Shown here piece after piece: positions 17,561 to 26,278 of a stretch of DNA of 64,000 nucleotides. Both the position numbers and the translations under genes were made by a program. The notes below the pieces were generated by a model. That model saw only the letters and a program-made list of their open reading frames with translations. It was not told the DNA's origin and searched no databases. The DNA comes from DATJBF01 sp035516795 (lineage in GTDB: Bacteria; Verrucomicrobiota; Verrucomicrobiia; Palsa-1439), in the NCBI GenBank assembly GCA_035516795.1, contig DATIZX010000143.1, positions 10,567-74,566 on the forward strand, read 5' to 3'. The first letter of the stretch is position 1, and each line of letters starts with the position of its first letter.

Positions 17561-19672
17561 TTAGTCCGTCTTCGCGGCGGCGTCTTTGTCGGCCAACGCG
17601 GCTTTGCGGCTGAGTTTGACGCGGCCTCGATCATCGACTCCGAGCACTTTGACCCAAACTTCGTCGCCCAGCTTCAGGACATCCTCAACCTTCTTGACCC
17701 GGTAATCAGCGATTTCGCTGATGTGCAGCAAGCCGTCTTTGTCGGGCAGAATTTCAACAAACGCCCCAAATTCTTTGATCCCCACCACTTTGCCCCGATA
17801 AACCCTGCCGACCTCGACTTCGGCGGTGATGGCTTTGATCTGTTCGATGGCGCGCTGGGCAGCCTCGCCATCGGTGGCGAAGATGTGAATTGTGCCGTCG
17901 TCGTCGATGTCGATCTGGCAGCCGGTCGCGTCCACGATTCCTTTGATGACCTTGCCCTGGGGGCCGATGACGGCGCCGATCTTCTCGGGATTGATTTTGA
18001 TCGTCGTGATGCGCGGCGCGTATTTCGACATTTCAGAGCGGGGCGTCTGGATGGTCTCAGCCATCTTGTCGAGGATGATCATGCGCGCCTCGCGTGCCTG
18101 CTCGAAGGCTTGGCGCACCAGATCGAAATTCAGTCCCTCGATTTTGAGATCCGTTTGAAAACCGGTAATTCCTTTGCGCGTGCCGGCCACCTTGAAATCC
18201 ATATCCCCGAAATGATCTTCGGAACCAAGAATGTCAGTCAGCGTCACCGCCTTGCCGGTTTTCGCATCGGTAATCAACCCAATCGAGATGCCTGCCACTG
18301 GCGCTTTCAATGGCACGCCGGCATCCATCAACGACAACGTCGCGCCACAAACCGATGCCATGGAAGTGGAGCCGTTGGATTCCATGATCTCGGAAGTCAC
18401 ACGGATCGTGTAAGGGAAATCTTCTTCTGCCGGAATCATCGGTTCGAGGGAGCGTTCGGCCAAGGCGCCGTGGCCGATTTCGCGGCGACCGGGCCCGCCG
18501 GTGCGTCCCGTTTCGCCAACGCTGAACGGCGGAAAATTGTAATGCAGGATGAATTTTTTCTCTGTCGGACCGCCTGTCCAGGCATCCATATCCTGCGTAT
18601 CGGATTTGGAGCCGAGCGTGGTCATGACGAACGCCTGCGTTTCGCCGCGTTGGAAAATGGCCGAGCCGTGGGTACGGGGCAGCAAGCCGACTTCACAATG
18701 GAGGGGGCGGATATCGCGTGAGCCGCGGCCATCGGAGCGTTTGTTGCTGTTGAGAATCGAATTGCGAATCGCTTCCGACTGGATCTTGTAGAACGACTCA
18801 TTGATTTCGAAATCCGTGATGTCCGCGAATTTCTCCTTAAGCCCTGTCGTCATCTTTTCTTTGCAGGCATCGACGGCAGCCTCCCGGTCCTGTTTGCCTT
18901 GCGTGAGAACGGCGCCCAGAATTTCGCCACCGATCAATGACTTCGCTGCGCTGAGAACTTCCGGTCGGACCAGCTTCAAGGCCACTTCGCGTTTCGGTTT
19001 GCCGGTTTGTTGAGCAAGTTGCCGGATGGCGGCAATGATCTTCTGCACCTCGCTGTGCGCGAGATCGATGGCTTTGACCATGTCGGCTTCGGAAATCTCC
19101 AGTGCCGAGCCTTCGATCATGACCAATTCTTTCTCGCTGCCGACATATACCAAATCCAGATCGCTTTCCTTGCGTTGGGTGTGCGTGGGATTGGCGATCA
19201 ATTGGCCCTGGACACGACCCACGCGCACTGCGCCCACCGGTCCGTTCCAAGGAATGTCCGAAATCATCAATGCGGCGGAAGCGCCGTTGATGACCAACAT
19301 GTCGGGATCGTTCTCGCCGTCAGCGCTTAGTAGGATCGAAATGATTTGCGTGTCATTGTAGAAACCTTCCGGGAAGAGCGGACGCATGGGACGGTCCGTC
19401 ATGCGGGCAGTAAGAATTTCCTTTTCGGTCGGTCGTCCTTCCCGTTTGAAATAGCCACCGGGGAATTTGCCGGCCGCCGCCGCTTTTTCGCGGTAGTCCA
19501 CGGTCAGCGGGAAAAAGTCCAGTTCTTCTCGGGGCGCGCTGGCGACCACAGTTACAATCACGACCGTTTCGCCGTATTGAACGGTGACGGCGCCGTCGGC
19601 CTGCTTGGCCAACTTGCCGGTTTCGATGATGAACTCCTTGTCTCCAATGGAAGCGCGAACGTTGTGCTGCAT
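17561..19672 (-). CDS. pnp: Polyribonucleotide nucleotidyltransferase (PNPase)
   Basis: Phosphorolytic 3'-5' exoribonuclease of RNA decay. The 703 residues show two RNase PH-like domains (GGYFKREGRPTEKE near 80; GETQAFVMTTLGS near 345), the linking helical domain, then KH (PEKIGAVIGPQGKVIKGI) and S1 (GRVYRGKVVGIKEFGAFVEI) RNA-binding domains. The tail is short (AALADKDAAAKTD). It lies downstream of rpsO in the order conserved across many bacteria, with a long hairpin in the gap that probably takes part in autoregulation. Confidence 0.97.
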   Translation of the reverse strand: MQHNVRASIGDKEFIIETGKLAKQADGAVTVQYGETVVIVTVVASAPREELDFFPLTVDYREKAAAAGKFPGGYFKREGRPTEKEILTARMTDRPMRPLFPEGFYNDTQIISILLSADGENDPDMLVINGASAALMISDIPWNGPVGAVRVGRVQGQLIANPTHTQRKESDLDLVYVGSEKELVMIEGSALEISEADMVKAIDLAHSEVQKIIAAIRQLAQQTGKPKREVALKLVRPEVLSAAKSLIGGEILGAVLTQGKQDREAAVDACKEKMTTGLKEKFADITDFEINESFYKIQSEAIRNSILNSNKRSDGRGSRDIRPLHCEVGLLPRTHGSAIFQRGETQAFVMTTLGSKSDTQDMDAWTGGPTEKKFILHYNFPPFSVGETGRTGGPGRREIGHGALAERSLEPMIPAEEDFPYTIRVTSEIMESNGSTSMASVCGATLSLMDAGVPLKAPVAGISIGLITDAKTGKAVTLTDILGSEDHFGDMDFKVAGTRKGITGFQTDLKIEGLNFDLVRQAFEQAREARMIILDKMAETIQTPRSEMSKYAPRITTIKINPEKIGAVIGPQGKVIKGIVDATGCQIDIDDDGTIHIFATDGEAAQRAIEQIKAITAEVEVGRVYRGKVVGIKEFGAFVEILPDKDGLLHISEIADYRVKKVEDVLKLGDEVWVKVLGVDDRGRVKLSRKAALADKDAAAKTD

Positions 19673-19706
19673 GAGCTTTTTCGAACGCCCGCCGGAACTG
19701 GATTAA

Positions 19707-19759
19707 TGGAATGATGCGTGCCGTCATTCGCAGGCTACCGGACGGCAGGCATCAATCCA
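19707..19759 (-). promoter_or_regulatory. Long hairpin in the rpsO-pnp gap (likely pnp leader control site)
   Basis: The inverted repeat GATGC-G-TGCCGTC / GACGGCA-G-GCATC has a 15-base loop and extends outward by TGGAAT/AATCCA with one mismatch, giving about 17 paired positions out of 19. In E. coli the same gap holds an RNase III-cut hairpin through which PNPase represses its own mRNA. The similarity of position and size is seen; shared function is inferred. Confidence 0.6.
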
Positions 19760-19795
19760 TCAATCCCCCAAATACGCGTCGGGCGAATCGCCTTT

Positions 19796-20062
19796 CTACT
19801 TTCTGAGGTTGAGTTTTTTGATTAGTTCCTGATAACGCTTCGTGTCCGTGTGGCTCAGATAATCCAGCAGCCGCCGCCGCTGACCGACCATTTTTAACAG
19901 GCCACGTCGCGAGCTGTGATCTTTACTGTGCGATTGCAGGTGCTGCGTCAACTCATTGATCCGGGCGGTCAACAACGCAATCTGAACGTCGGCCGACCCG
20001 GTATCCTTCGGGTGAAGCTGGAACTGCTTGGTAATTTCTTGTTTTTTATCGAGAGCAATCAT
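19796..20062 (-). CDS. rpsO: 30S ribosomal protein S15
   Basis: Primary 16S rRNA-binding protein of the small-subunit platform. The 88-residue sequence is full length with the signature LTARINELTQHLQSHSKDHSSRRGLLKMVGQRRRLL. I chose ATG 20062; a GTG three codons upstream is also possible. It heads the rpsO-pnp pair. It is divergent from the tRNA-Ala gene, whose promoter lies about 105 bases away. Confidence 0.96.
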   Translation of the reverse strand: MIALDKKQEITKQFQLHPKDTGSADVQIALLTARINELTQHLQSHSKDHSSRRGLLKMVGQRRRLLDYLSHTDTKRYQELIKKLNLRK

Positions 20063-20166
20063 TTCCAACACAATCGCCTTTCGCCACTAAAACAGTCGTG
20101 AGTTTACTGCCCCCTGGTAGAACTGTAAAGTAGTTTTTCCCAGCCGCCAAACACCGCCCCAGCGAA

Positions 20167-20195
20167 TTGACAAACCCGCACAAGCTGGTTAGCAT
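20167..20195 (+). promoter_or_regulatory. Sigma-70-type promoter of tRNA-Ala
   Basis: TTGACA, a 17-base spacer and TAGCAT; the tRNA begins 29 bases after the -10 element. Confidence 0.65.
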
Positions 20196-20224
20196 GGCCA
20201 ACGCTTCATTCTGTTTGCCGGGTT

Positions 20225-20300
20225 GGGGACGTAGCTCAGTTGGGAGAGCGCCGCAATGGCATTGCGGAGGTCGAGGGTTCGACTCCCTTCGTCTCCACCA
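20225..20300 (+). tRNA. tRNA-Ala (GGC)
   Basis: A 76-base cloverleaf with encoded CCA. The acceptor stem GGGGACG/CGTCTCC contains the G3:U70 wobble pair that marks tRNA-Ala. The D arm is GCTC..GAGC. The anticodon stem CCGCA/TGCGG encloses the loop ATGGCAT, giving anticodon GGC, which reads GCC and GCU codons. The T arm is GAGGG/CCCTT with loop TTCGACT. Confidence 0.96.
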
Positions 20301-20441
20301 TTTCGAACATCGCCACGTCCGAATCGACGGAAAGCTGATTTTTGACTGCTCACAAGCTTTTATCTCCTTTCGGTTACCAACCACGGGCCGGTTTTCTTTT
20401 TCCAAAGGAGTGCTACGGTATTTCAGTGCACGGAGACCCGA

Positions 20442-20645
20442 ATGAAGTTCAAACACCAGCCAGGACAAAGTGTGGCCGAATATGCCGTGCTTCTCGCACT
20501 CCTCATCATCGTCGTCACAACCGTTTTGATTGGGATCGGCCATCATTCGCGCGTCCGTTTGGCGAATGTCAACGGCGGCTTCAATGACCAAGGCGCAGCG
20601 AGTGCAGCTTCTGCTGGTAGTGCCGGCGGCGGTGTCGCGCGATAA
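20442..20645 (+). CDS. Flp-like type IVb pilin
   Basis: A 67-residue prepilin-like protein. The N-terminus MKFKHQPGQSVAEYAVLL carries the Flp processing motif G-x4-E-Y, with cleavage expected after Gly8, followed by a hydrophobic helix (LLALLIIVVTTVLIGIG) and a short Gly/Ala/Ser-rich tail. GGAG precedes the ATG. No tad assembly genes or prepilin peptidase are in the window, so it is an orphan that would depend on loci elsewhere. A TadE-like pseudopilin is the alternative reading. Confidence 0.72.
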   Translation: MKFKHQPGQSVAEYAVLLALLIIVVTTVLIGIGHHSRVRLANVNGGFNDQGAASAASAGSAGGGVAR

Positions 20646-20818
20646 CGATAACATCCATCGACCGAGCAGTAACCGGTGGCGATTTCCCTCGTGGCGGACC
20701 TGGCTCGTGAACTCATCCTTGTGACCACAGAGGCGGCTTGCGCCAAAGACTTGCATTTATAACCAGTTCCACTAAATTGGTGCCACCTCGAAGGCGCATC
20801 GCTTTCCTCGGACACGAC

Positions 20819-22639
20819 ATGAACAGCAACATTCGTAATATCGGTATTATTGCGCACGTTGACCACGGCAAGACCACGCTCGTGGACAAATTGTTGCGCG
20901 AGGGTGGAGTCTATCGCGCCAATCAGGCGGTCGAAGAGCGTGCCATGGATTCCATGGATTTGGAGAAGGAAAAGGGTATCACCATCAAGGCCAAGAACGC
21001 TTCGGTCCATTGGGGAGGCGTCACCGTCAACATCGTAGACACGCCCGGCCATGCCGATTTTGGCGGGGAAGTCGAACGCATCCTCGGCATGGTGGATGGT
21101 GTGCTGCTGCTGGTGGATGCCTTCGATGGTCCGCAGGCACAGACGCGGTTCGTCTTGAAAAAAGCCCTGGGGCACGGGTTGAAAGTCATCGTGGTCATCA
21201 ACAAGATCGACCGCGAACACGCCGACCCGCACAAGGTACACGACAAGGTTCTCGAACTGTTGCTGGAGTTGAACGCGACCGAAGAACAGTTCAACGCGCC
21301 GTTCATTTACGCCAGTGCTCGCGACGGCTACGCGCTGCGGAACCTCGGTGACCCAAAGAACGGTATGACGCCGCTCTACGAAACAATTCTCCAGCGCATC
21401 CCACCGCCGGCGGCCGACCCGAAAGCCCCGTTTCAGATGCTGATCAGCAATCTCGATTGGAGCGACTACGTTGGCCGGATCGCAATCGGCAAGATCACCG
21501 GGGGCAATGTCAAGGTCGGCGATTCCATCGTCTGCATTCATAAGGACAGCAAGCGCGAACGCGCCGCGGTGACAAAGGTCATTGAATTTAGCGGGCTGCA
21601 CACCTCGGAGAGCATCGTGGGCGAAGCCGGCAACATTGTTGGCGTCGCCGGGTTTGAGGAACTGGCCATCGGCGAAACGCTTTGCGACAGTGAGGCACGC
21701 GAGCCCGTCCCGTGGACCGAACTCGATCCGCCGACCATCCAGATGCAATTTGCCGTCAACGACGGCCTGCTGGCTGGGAAAGACGGCAAGTTCGTCACTG
21801 CCAGGCACATTCGCGAGCGGCTCTACAAAGAGATTCGTACCAATATCTCCCTGCAGGTCGAGGACACCGAAGCTCCGAATATTTTCCTCGTTAATGCCCG
21901 TGGCGAAATGCAGATTGCGATCCTTGTTGAACAGATGCGCCGCGAAGGCTACGAAGTCCTCGTCTCGCGTCCCGAAGTCATTTTGAAACAGCAAGGCGGC
22001 AAAACACTCGAGCCATTCGAGACACTCTGGGTCGAAGTCCCCAACGAATGCCTGGGCGACGTGATGCAGAATTTGGCCGGGCGCAAAGCGCAAATTACGA
22101 ACATGCAGCATCACCCTCACGGAGTCGGATTGGAATGCGCCATCCCGACACGCGGCCTGATCGGGTTTGAGACGGATCTGGTCAACGTGACCAGCGGCCG
22201 CGGCGTAATGAGTCACATGTTCAAGGGTTACGAACCGTTCAGTGGCGAAATTGCCACGCGCCTGACGGGCACGCTCGTTTCCATGGAGACCGGCATCGCC
22301 ACCGCATGGGCGCTTAACAATATCCAGGAACGCGGACGTTTGTTCGTCGGCCCTCAGGAAGAAGTGTATGAAGGGATGATCGTTGGTGAAAACCCGCGTG
22401 CCGAAGATATGCCGGTGAATCCGACCAAAACCAAGCATCTCACCAACATGCGCAGCCAAGGCGAAGGGAAAGGCATTCAGCTCGAACCGCCTCTCAAGAT
22501 GAGCCTCGAACGCGCCATCGAATACATCGCTCAGGACGAATACGTCGAAGCTACGCCGAAGAATCTCCGGCTCCGCAAAAAGATTCTCAACGCGACCAAA
22601 CGCAAACGTGCTGCGATGTCGGCCGAAGCGGTCGTTTGA
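20819..22639 (+). CDS. typA: Ribosome-associated GTPase TypA/BipA
   Basis: Translational GTPase of stress adaptation and ribosome assembly. The 606 residues have G1 GHVDHGKT, G3 DTPGHADFGGEVERI (with the catalytic His), G4 NKIDR, and the TypA-specific C-terminal domain (GLIGFETDLVNVTSGRG, IEYIAQDEYVEATPKNLRLRKK). ATG 20819 gives the usual start (MNSNIRNIGIIAHVDHG). It is transcribed alone and converges on the metal ATPase gene. It contrasts with the EF-G-like protein at 8.4 kb, which lacks this His. Confidence 0.96.
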   Translation: MNSNIRNIGIIAHVDHGKTTLVDKLLREGGVYRANQAVEERAMDSMDLEKEKGITIKAKNASVHWGGVTVNIVDTPGHADFGGEVERILGMVDGVLLLVDAFDGPQAQTRFVLKKALGHGLKVIVVINKIDREHADPHKVHDKVLELLLELNATEEQFNAPFIYASARDGYALRNLGDPKNGMTPLYETILQRIPPPAADPKAPFQMLISNLDWSDYVGRIAIGKITGGNVKVGDSIVCIHKDSKRERAAVTKVIEFSGLHTSESIVGEAGNIVGVAGFEELAIGETLCDSEAREPVPWTELDPPTIQMQFAVNDGLLAGKDGKFVTARHIRERLYKEIRTNISLQVEDTEAPNIFLVNARGEMQIAILVEQMRREGYEVLVSRPEVILKQQGGKTLEPFETLWVEVPNECLGDVMQNLAGRKAQITNMQHHPHGVGLECAIPTRGLIGFETDLVNVTSGRGVMSHMFKGYEPFSGEIATRLTGTLVSMETGIATAWALNNIQERGRLFVGPQEEVYEGMIVGENPRAEDMPVNPTKTKHLTNMRSQGEGKGIQLEPPLKMSLERAIEYIAQDEYVEATPKNLRLRKKILNATKRKRAAMSAEAVV

Positions 22640-22682
22640 AACGGCGGGTCTAACTCCAATGCAGAAGCCGTAGCCGCGGAAG

Positions 22683-24503
22683 TTAATAATCCGTCAGCGC
22701 CTTTGGTGGAAGCGCGACCCGCAAGGCATTGGCCACGGCCAACACATCAATGACCTCTTGGAAAAGTGCCCCTGCGACCGGCGGCAGATAACCAAACGCC
22801 GCAAAAATCATCCCGATGATACTTAGCGCCATGCCGCCCACGGCGCTCTGCAGCGCAATCGAGCGCATCCTGTGGCTGATATGCATGAATTCATCCACCC
22901 GCTGCAAAGAGCTGTCCATGATTACGACGCCCGCAGCCTCCGTGGTGACATCGCTATTCTGTCCCATGGCGACGCCAACGGTGGCCGCCATCAACGCCGG
23001 CGCGTCATTAATACCGTCGCCTACAAAAATCGTGTGTCCGCGCTCCGTTTCTTCCCGGACAATCGCCAATTTCTGCTCCGGGCTCTGGCTGGCAAAAAGG
23101 TCGCGAATGCCCACCTGCTCCGCGAGATAACGGACTTCCGACTCACGGTCGCCCGAGACCAAGAGCACGCGCTGGAACCCGTGCTTGTGACCGAGATGTC
23201 GGATGAAGGCCGCCCCCTCATGACGCGGCGTATCTCGAAACCGGTACGCCGCAGCCACCTGCTTGTCGATCAACACAACGCATTCCATTCCACCAGTCAT
23301 CGATGGCAACCGACCCGCGGCTTCCGGCTGACGATCCAGCAACCGTTTGCGGCTGATGATTTCGACATTCTGACCCGCCACCACGCCGCGCAATCCCTCC
23401 CCGGGCCGTTCGCTGATGCGGTTGGCCTCGTGAAGCGCCACCGACTCCCGCTCGGCAACCTCCAGAATAGGAGCCGCCAGCGGATGTTTCGAGTACCGCT
23501 CTAGGCTGGCTGCCGACGCCAGCACCTCTTCGCGCGCAAATCCGGTCACGACGCATTGCTCCGCCAACTTCGGTTCTCCGTAGGTGAGTGTGCCGGTTTT
23601 GTCGAAGATCAATGTTCGGCAGGCACCGGCTTTTTCCAAGGTCACAGGATCCTTGATAATGATACCCCGTTTCGCCGACAACGAAATCGATCCAATGATG
23701 GCCACGGGGATCGCAATGAGCAACGGGCACGGCGTGGCCACCACCATCACGGCCAGAAACCGCACGGCCTGTCCGCCCCAAGCCCAAGCCGCGATGCCAA
23801 TTGCGACCGCCACCGGCGTGTAATAACTGCCGAGTTGATCTGCCAGCCGACGCATTCGCGGGCGCTGTTGCTGAGAGGTTTCCATCACTTGCATGATCTT
23901 CGCGTACCGCGAATCCACCGCCAACTTGTCCGCGCGAATGGTCAGCACCGATTCCCCGTTGATGGCGCCCGACAACACAGTTGCGCCCGGCGTCTTCGAC
24001 ATCATATACGGCTCACCGGTCAGATAGGATTCGTCCATCACGCTGTGGCCCTCGACGACGGTGCCGTCGACAGGACAGATCTCGTGTGGAAACACCGTCA
24101 CCGTATCGCCAACGGCGATTTCATTTAGCGGCACATCTTCCACCGTTGCCCCTTGCTTCCGATGGGCGACCGACGGCATGCGTTTGGCCAGCGCCTGGAG
24201 CACCGACGACGCGCTGCGCACCGCGTATGCCTCCAACGTCTCTCCGCCCGAGAGCATCAACACCACCAGCGTCCCCGCCAGATACTCGCCGAGAATGACG
24301 GAGGTCACGATGGAAATACCGGCCAGCAGGTCGGAACCGAATTCCCGTTTCAAGAGTTTCAACAACAAATCCCAGACCAGCGGGACGCCGCCCACAGCCA
24401 GGGCTACAAACAAGGGCCAATCCCGCGTCGGTTCGGGAAGGCGAAAGCCGAAGCGAAGAATGAGATAAACAAGAATCGCCACAATAGCCAGAACAGCGAT
24501 CAC
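22683..24503 (-). CDS. P1B-type heavy-metal-transporting ATPase
   Basis: A membrane pump of at least 606 residues. It shows the actuator TGEP (DESYLTGEP), phosphorylation DKTGTLTYG, the P1B-specific HP in SKHPLAAPI, and hinge VGDGINDAPAL. The transmembrane metal motif is TPC (VVATPCPLL), not CPC, CPH or SPC; a TPC motif has been described for a Nia-type Ni/Fe subgroup, so the metal is unlikely to be read simply as Cu or Zn. No N-terminal metal-binding domain is present. The GTG at 24503 is the conventional start, but the frame is open to 24608 and a GGAGG sits seven bases before an in-frame CTG at 24563, which may be the true start. Confidence 0.9.
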   Translation of the reverse strand: MIAVLAIVAILVYLILRFGFRLPEPTRDWPLFVALAVGGVPLVWDLLLKLLKREFGSDLLAGISIVTSVILGEYLAGTLVVLMLSGGETLEAYAVRSASSVLQALAKRMPSVAHRKQGATVEDVPLNEIAVGDTVTVFPHEICPVDGTVVEGHSVMDESYLTGEPYMMSKTPGATVLSGAINGESVLTIRADKLAVDSRYAKIMQVMETSQQQRPRMRRLADQLGSYYTPVAVAIGIAAWAWGGQAVRFLAVMVVATPCPLLIAIPVAIIGSISLSAKRGIIIKDPVTLEKAGACRTLIFDKTGTLTYGEPKLAEQCVVTGFAREEVLASAASLERYSKHPLAAPILEVAERESVALHEANRISERPGEGLRGVVAGQNVEIISRKRLLDRQPEAAGRLPSMTGGMECVVLIDKQVAAAYRFRDTPRHEGAAFIRHLGHKHGFQRVLLVSGDRESEVRYLAEQVGIRDLFASQSPEQKLAIVREETERGHTIFVGDGINDAPALMAATVGVAMGQNSDVTTEAAGVVIMDSSLQRVDEFMHISHRMRSIALQSAVGGMALSIIGMIFAAFGYLPPVAGALFQEVIDVLAVANALRVALPPKALTDY

Positions 24504-24654
24504 GGCTTCGCGAGGCGATCTCAGGGGCGACTCAGCAGTTGTTTGATCGTTTGAAGTCGTCAGTCTGCAGCCTCCACGGGGCGATACAGGTACTACTAAG
24601 CCGCGGACTCAACCAACGCAATCCCCAAGTTGCCGCACAAGTTCGCGACGTTCA

Positions 24655-24835
24655 CTGTAGCCGCAGGGTTTAGAGCGCTTGGCAAAGCCGATTCTCCTGT
24701 AGCCGCACCGTTGCCGCACACGACAGCGGCGTCTCGTCCGACTCGGCTTACGGGTGCGCCTTCCCCGCGCAGGCTGAAGCCTGCGACTACAGTTTTGTTA
24801 GCGGCCCTTAACCTGCGCGGGAAAGGCCGCTAGCA
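24655..24835. repeat. Rearranged MITE-like element A2
   Basis: Most of the 455-base gap between the ATPase and the MIF-like gene. It holds the A-family modules in inverted order: GTAGCCGCACC, then an inserted module ending ACTCGGCTTA, then CGGGTGCG, CCCCGCGCAGGCTGAAGCC, and the end sequence ACAGTTTTGTTAGCGG. Flanking fragments repeat GTAGCCGCAGGGTTTAG and CCTGCGCGGGAAAGGCCGC. The remainder of the gap shows no gene. Confidence 0.65.
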
Positions 24836-24920
24836 TAGTCCGAGTTGGATCAGACACGGTGTTTTTTGCGGCAACTGTGCTACTGAAAGAGGGTGCTTTT
24901 GTTGGCCTGCCCAAATCCAC

Positions 24921-24955
24921 GTTCAACGTCCGATGTTGGACGTTCGACGTTCAAT
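24921..24955. repeat. Heptanucleotide tandem tract (5 units)
   Basis: Five 7-base units GTTCAAC, GTCCGAT, GTTGGAC, GTTCGAC and GTTCAAT immediately downstream of the MIF-like gene stop codon. Confidence 0.7.
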
Positions 24956-24958
24956 CCT

Positions 24959-25303
24959 TCAAAAGGTCTCGCCGTTCCAACCCCACAGATTTGCAGGCAC
25001 GTCCGAAAAGTTAAGAAATACGCGCTCCTTGGGAACGCCGAGTTCGGACTCGACCAGCTCGCACAGCGAGCGCGACAGTTCCCCGGTCTTATTGGTCGGC
25101 AATCCAAGTGCCCGCAACTCCAAGAATGCCGTCGGCTCAGGACTCCCCGCAAACAGCATCGGACTTGACGGTTCCACCCTGACCATCACGTAGCTCTCGG
25201 GCTTGCTCAATTGTTGCACGACCAACTGAGACGCCTTTTTCAGGAACGCTTGGCTTGCTTTGTCGTCCATCGATTTGTTCGTTTGAATTCTCAAGTAGGG
25301 CAT
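24959..25303 (-). CDS. MIF/phenylpyruvate tautomerase-like protein
   Basis: A 114-residue member of the tautomerase superfamily close to macrophage migration inhibitory factor in length. After removal of Met the N-terminus would be the catalytic Pro (MPYLRIQTN). It has the family's SYVMVRVEPSSPMLFAGSPEPTAFLELRALG core, comparable to MIF's MxFGGSxxPCAxxxLxSIG segment, and a C-terminal FLNFSDVPANLWGWNGETF like MIF's 'NYYDMNAANVGWNNSTF' block. Probably a cytosolic trimer; the physiological substrate in bacteria is unknown. It is followed directly by a heptamer repeat tract. Confidence 0.9.
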   Translation of the reverse strand: MPYLRIQTNKSMDDKASQAFLKKASQLVVQQLSKPESYVMVRVEPSSPMLFAGSPEPTAFLELRALGLPTNKTGELSRSLCELVESELGVPKERVFLNFSDVPANLWGWNGETF

Positions 25304-25336
25304 GGCTGAACCTTAGCATCAAGTCGGTCAAACAAG

Positions 25337-26131
25337 CTAGACAATCGACTGCACCACGCCCCCGTCCACGCGCAATGCCGCGCCATTCGTGGCCGAAGCC
25401 GCCGCGCTGCAAACGTACACAATCATGTTCGCCACCTCCTCCGTCGTCGCGAACCGCTGCAACAAAGAACTTGGCCGCGCCGACTTGAAGAATTCACGCT
25501 CCATTGCGGCGAAATCTACGCCGCGTTCCTTCGCCGACTTTTCCACAAATACGGCCACGCCTTCGGATTTCGTCGGCCCCGCCAACACCGCATTCACGGT
25601 CACGCCTGAGCCCACGGTCGTCTCCGCCAACCCGCGCGCCACCGCCAACTGCGCCGTCTTGGTCATCCCATAATGAATCATTTCCTTGGGGATCTGCACG
25701 GCTGACTCGCTCGACACGAACACGATTCGTCCCCAGTTTTTCTTCTTCATCGCTGGCAAATAATGCCGGCTCAACCGCACACCGCTCATCACATTGGTCT
25801 CGAAAAATCGCAGCCAATTGTCGTCCGTAATCTTCTCGAACGGCTTCGGTTCGAAGACGCCGACGTTGTTGACGAGAATATCGACCGTCGGTACCGCGTG
25901 AATGACAGCCTCGCACCCGGCTGCGGATGAAAGGTCCGCCGCCACGCCGGTCACCTCGGCTCCCGACACGCATTTCGCAATCGCATCGATCGCCGCATGG
26001 ACCCGCGCTTGTGTTCGCCCGTTTACCACCACGGACGCGCCTTCCCGCGCCAATGCCACCGCAGTGGCAAACCCAATTCCCGCGGTCGATCCTGTCACCA
26101 GTGCCTTCTTGCCTTTCAATCGCAGATCCAT
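25337..26131 (-). CDS. Classical SDR oxidoreductase
   Basis: A 264-residue NAD(P)-dependent short-chain dehydrogenase. The cofactor motif is TGSTAGIG (TGxxxGIG) near residue 12, NNVG near 83, and the catalytic Ser and YxxxK lie in VSSESAVQIPKEMIHYGMTK. The C-terminus (CSAAASATNGAALRVDGGVV) is typical. The ATG at 26131 is preceded by GGAGG. The substrate is unknown. It is divergent from the lipase-maturation-factor-like gene, leaving about 150 bases for both promoters. Confidence 0.9.
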   Translation of the reverse strand: MDLRLKGKKALVTGSTAGIGFATAVALAREGASVVVNGRTQARVHAAIDAIAKCVSGAEVTGVAADLSSAAGCEAVIHAVPTVDILVNNVGVFEPKPFEKITDDNWLRFFETNVMSGVRLSRHYLPAMKKKNWGRIVFVSSESAVQIPKEMIHYGMTKTAQLAVARGLAETTVGSGVTVNAVLAGPTKSEGVAVFVEKSAKERGVDFAAMEREFFKSARPSSLLQRFATTEEVANMIVYVCSAAASATNGAALRVDGGVVQSIV

Positions 26132-26278
26132 AATCACGCCTCCTGAAGCAGAACCATTCACTCAAGGATGACTCGACGCAAGTGTTCCGCTTCCTTTGAT
26201 CCTAACCCCATGCAAGGTTTTCTCCTTGTCCCACCGCAATTCGGCAGTTGCCGCGAGGAAGCGCATGTTGTAGCCGTT

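Noticed and set aside
20543..22459. A 638-codon frame opposite typA
   Set aside because: typA is certain; the opposite frame only mirrors its codon bias and has no domain pattern.
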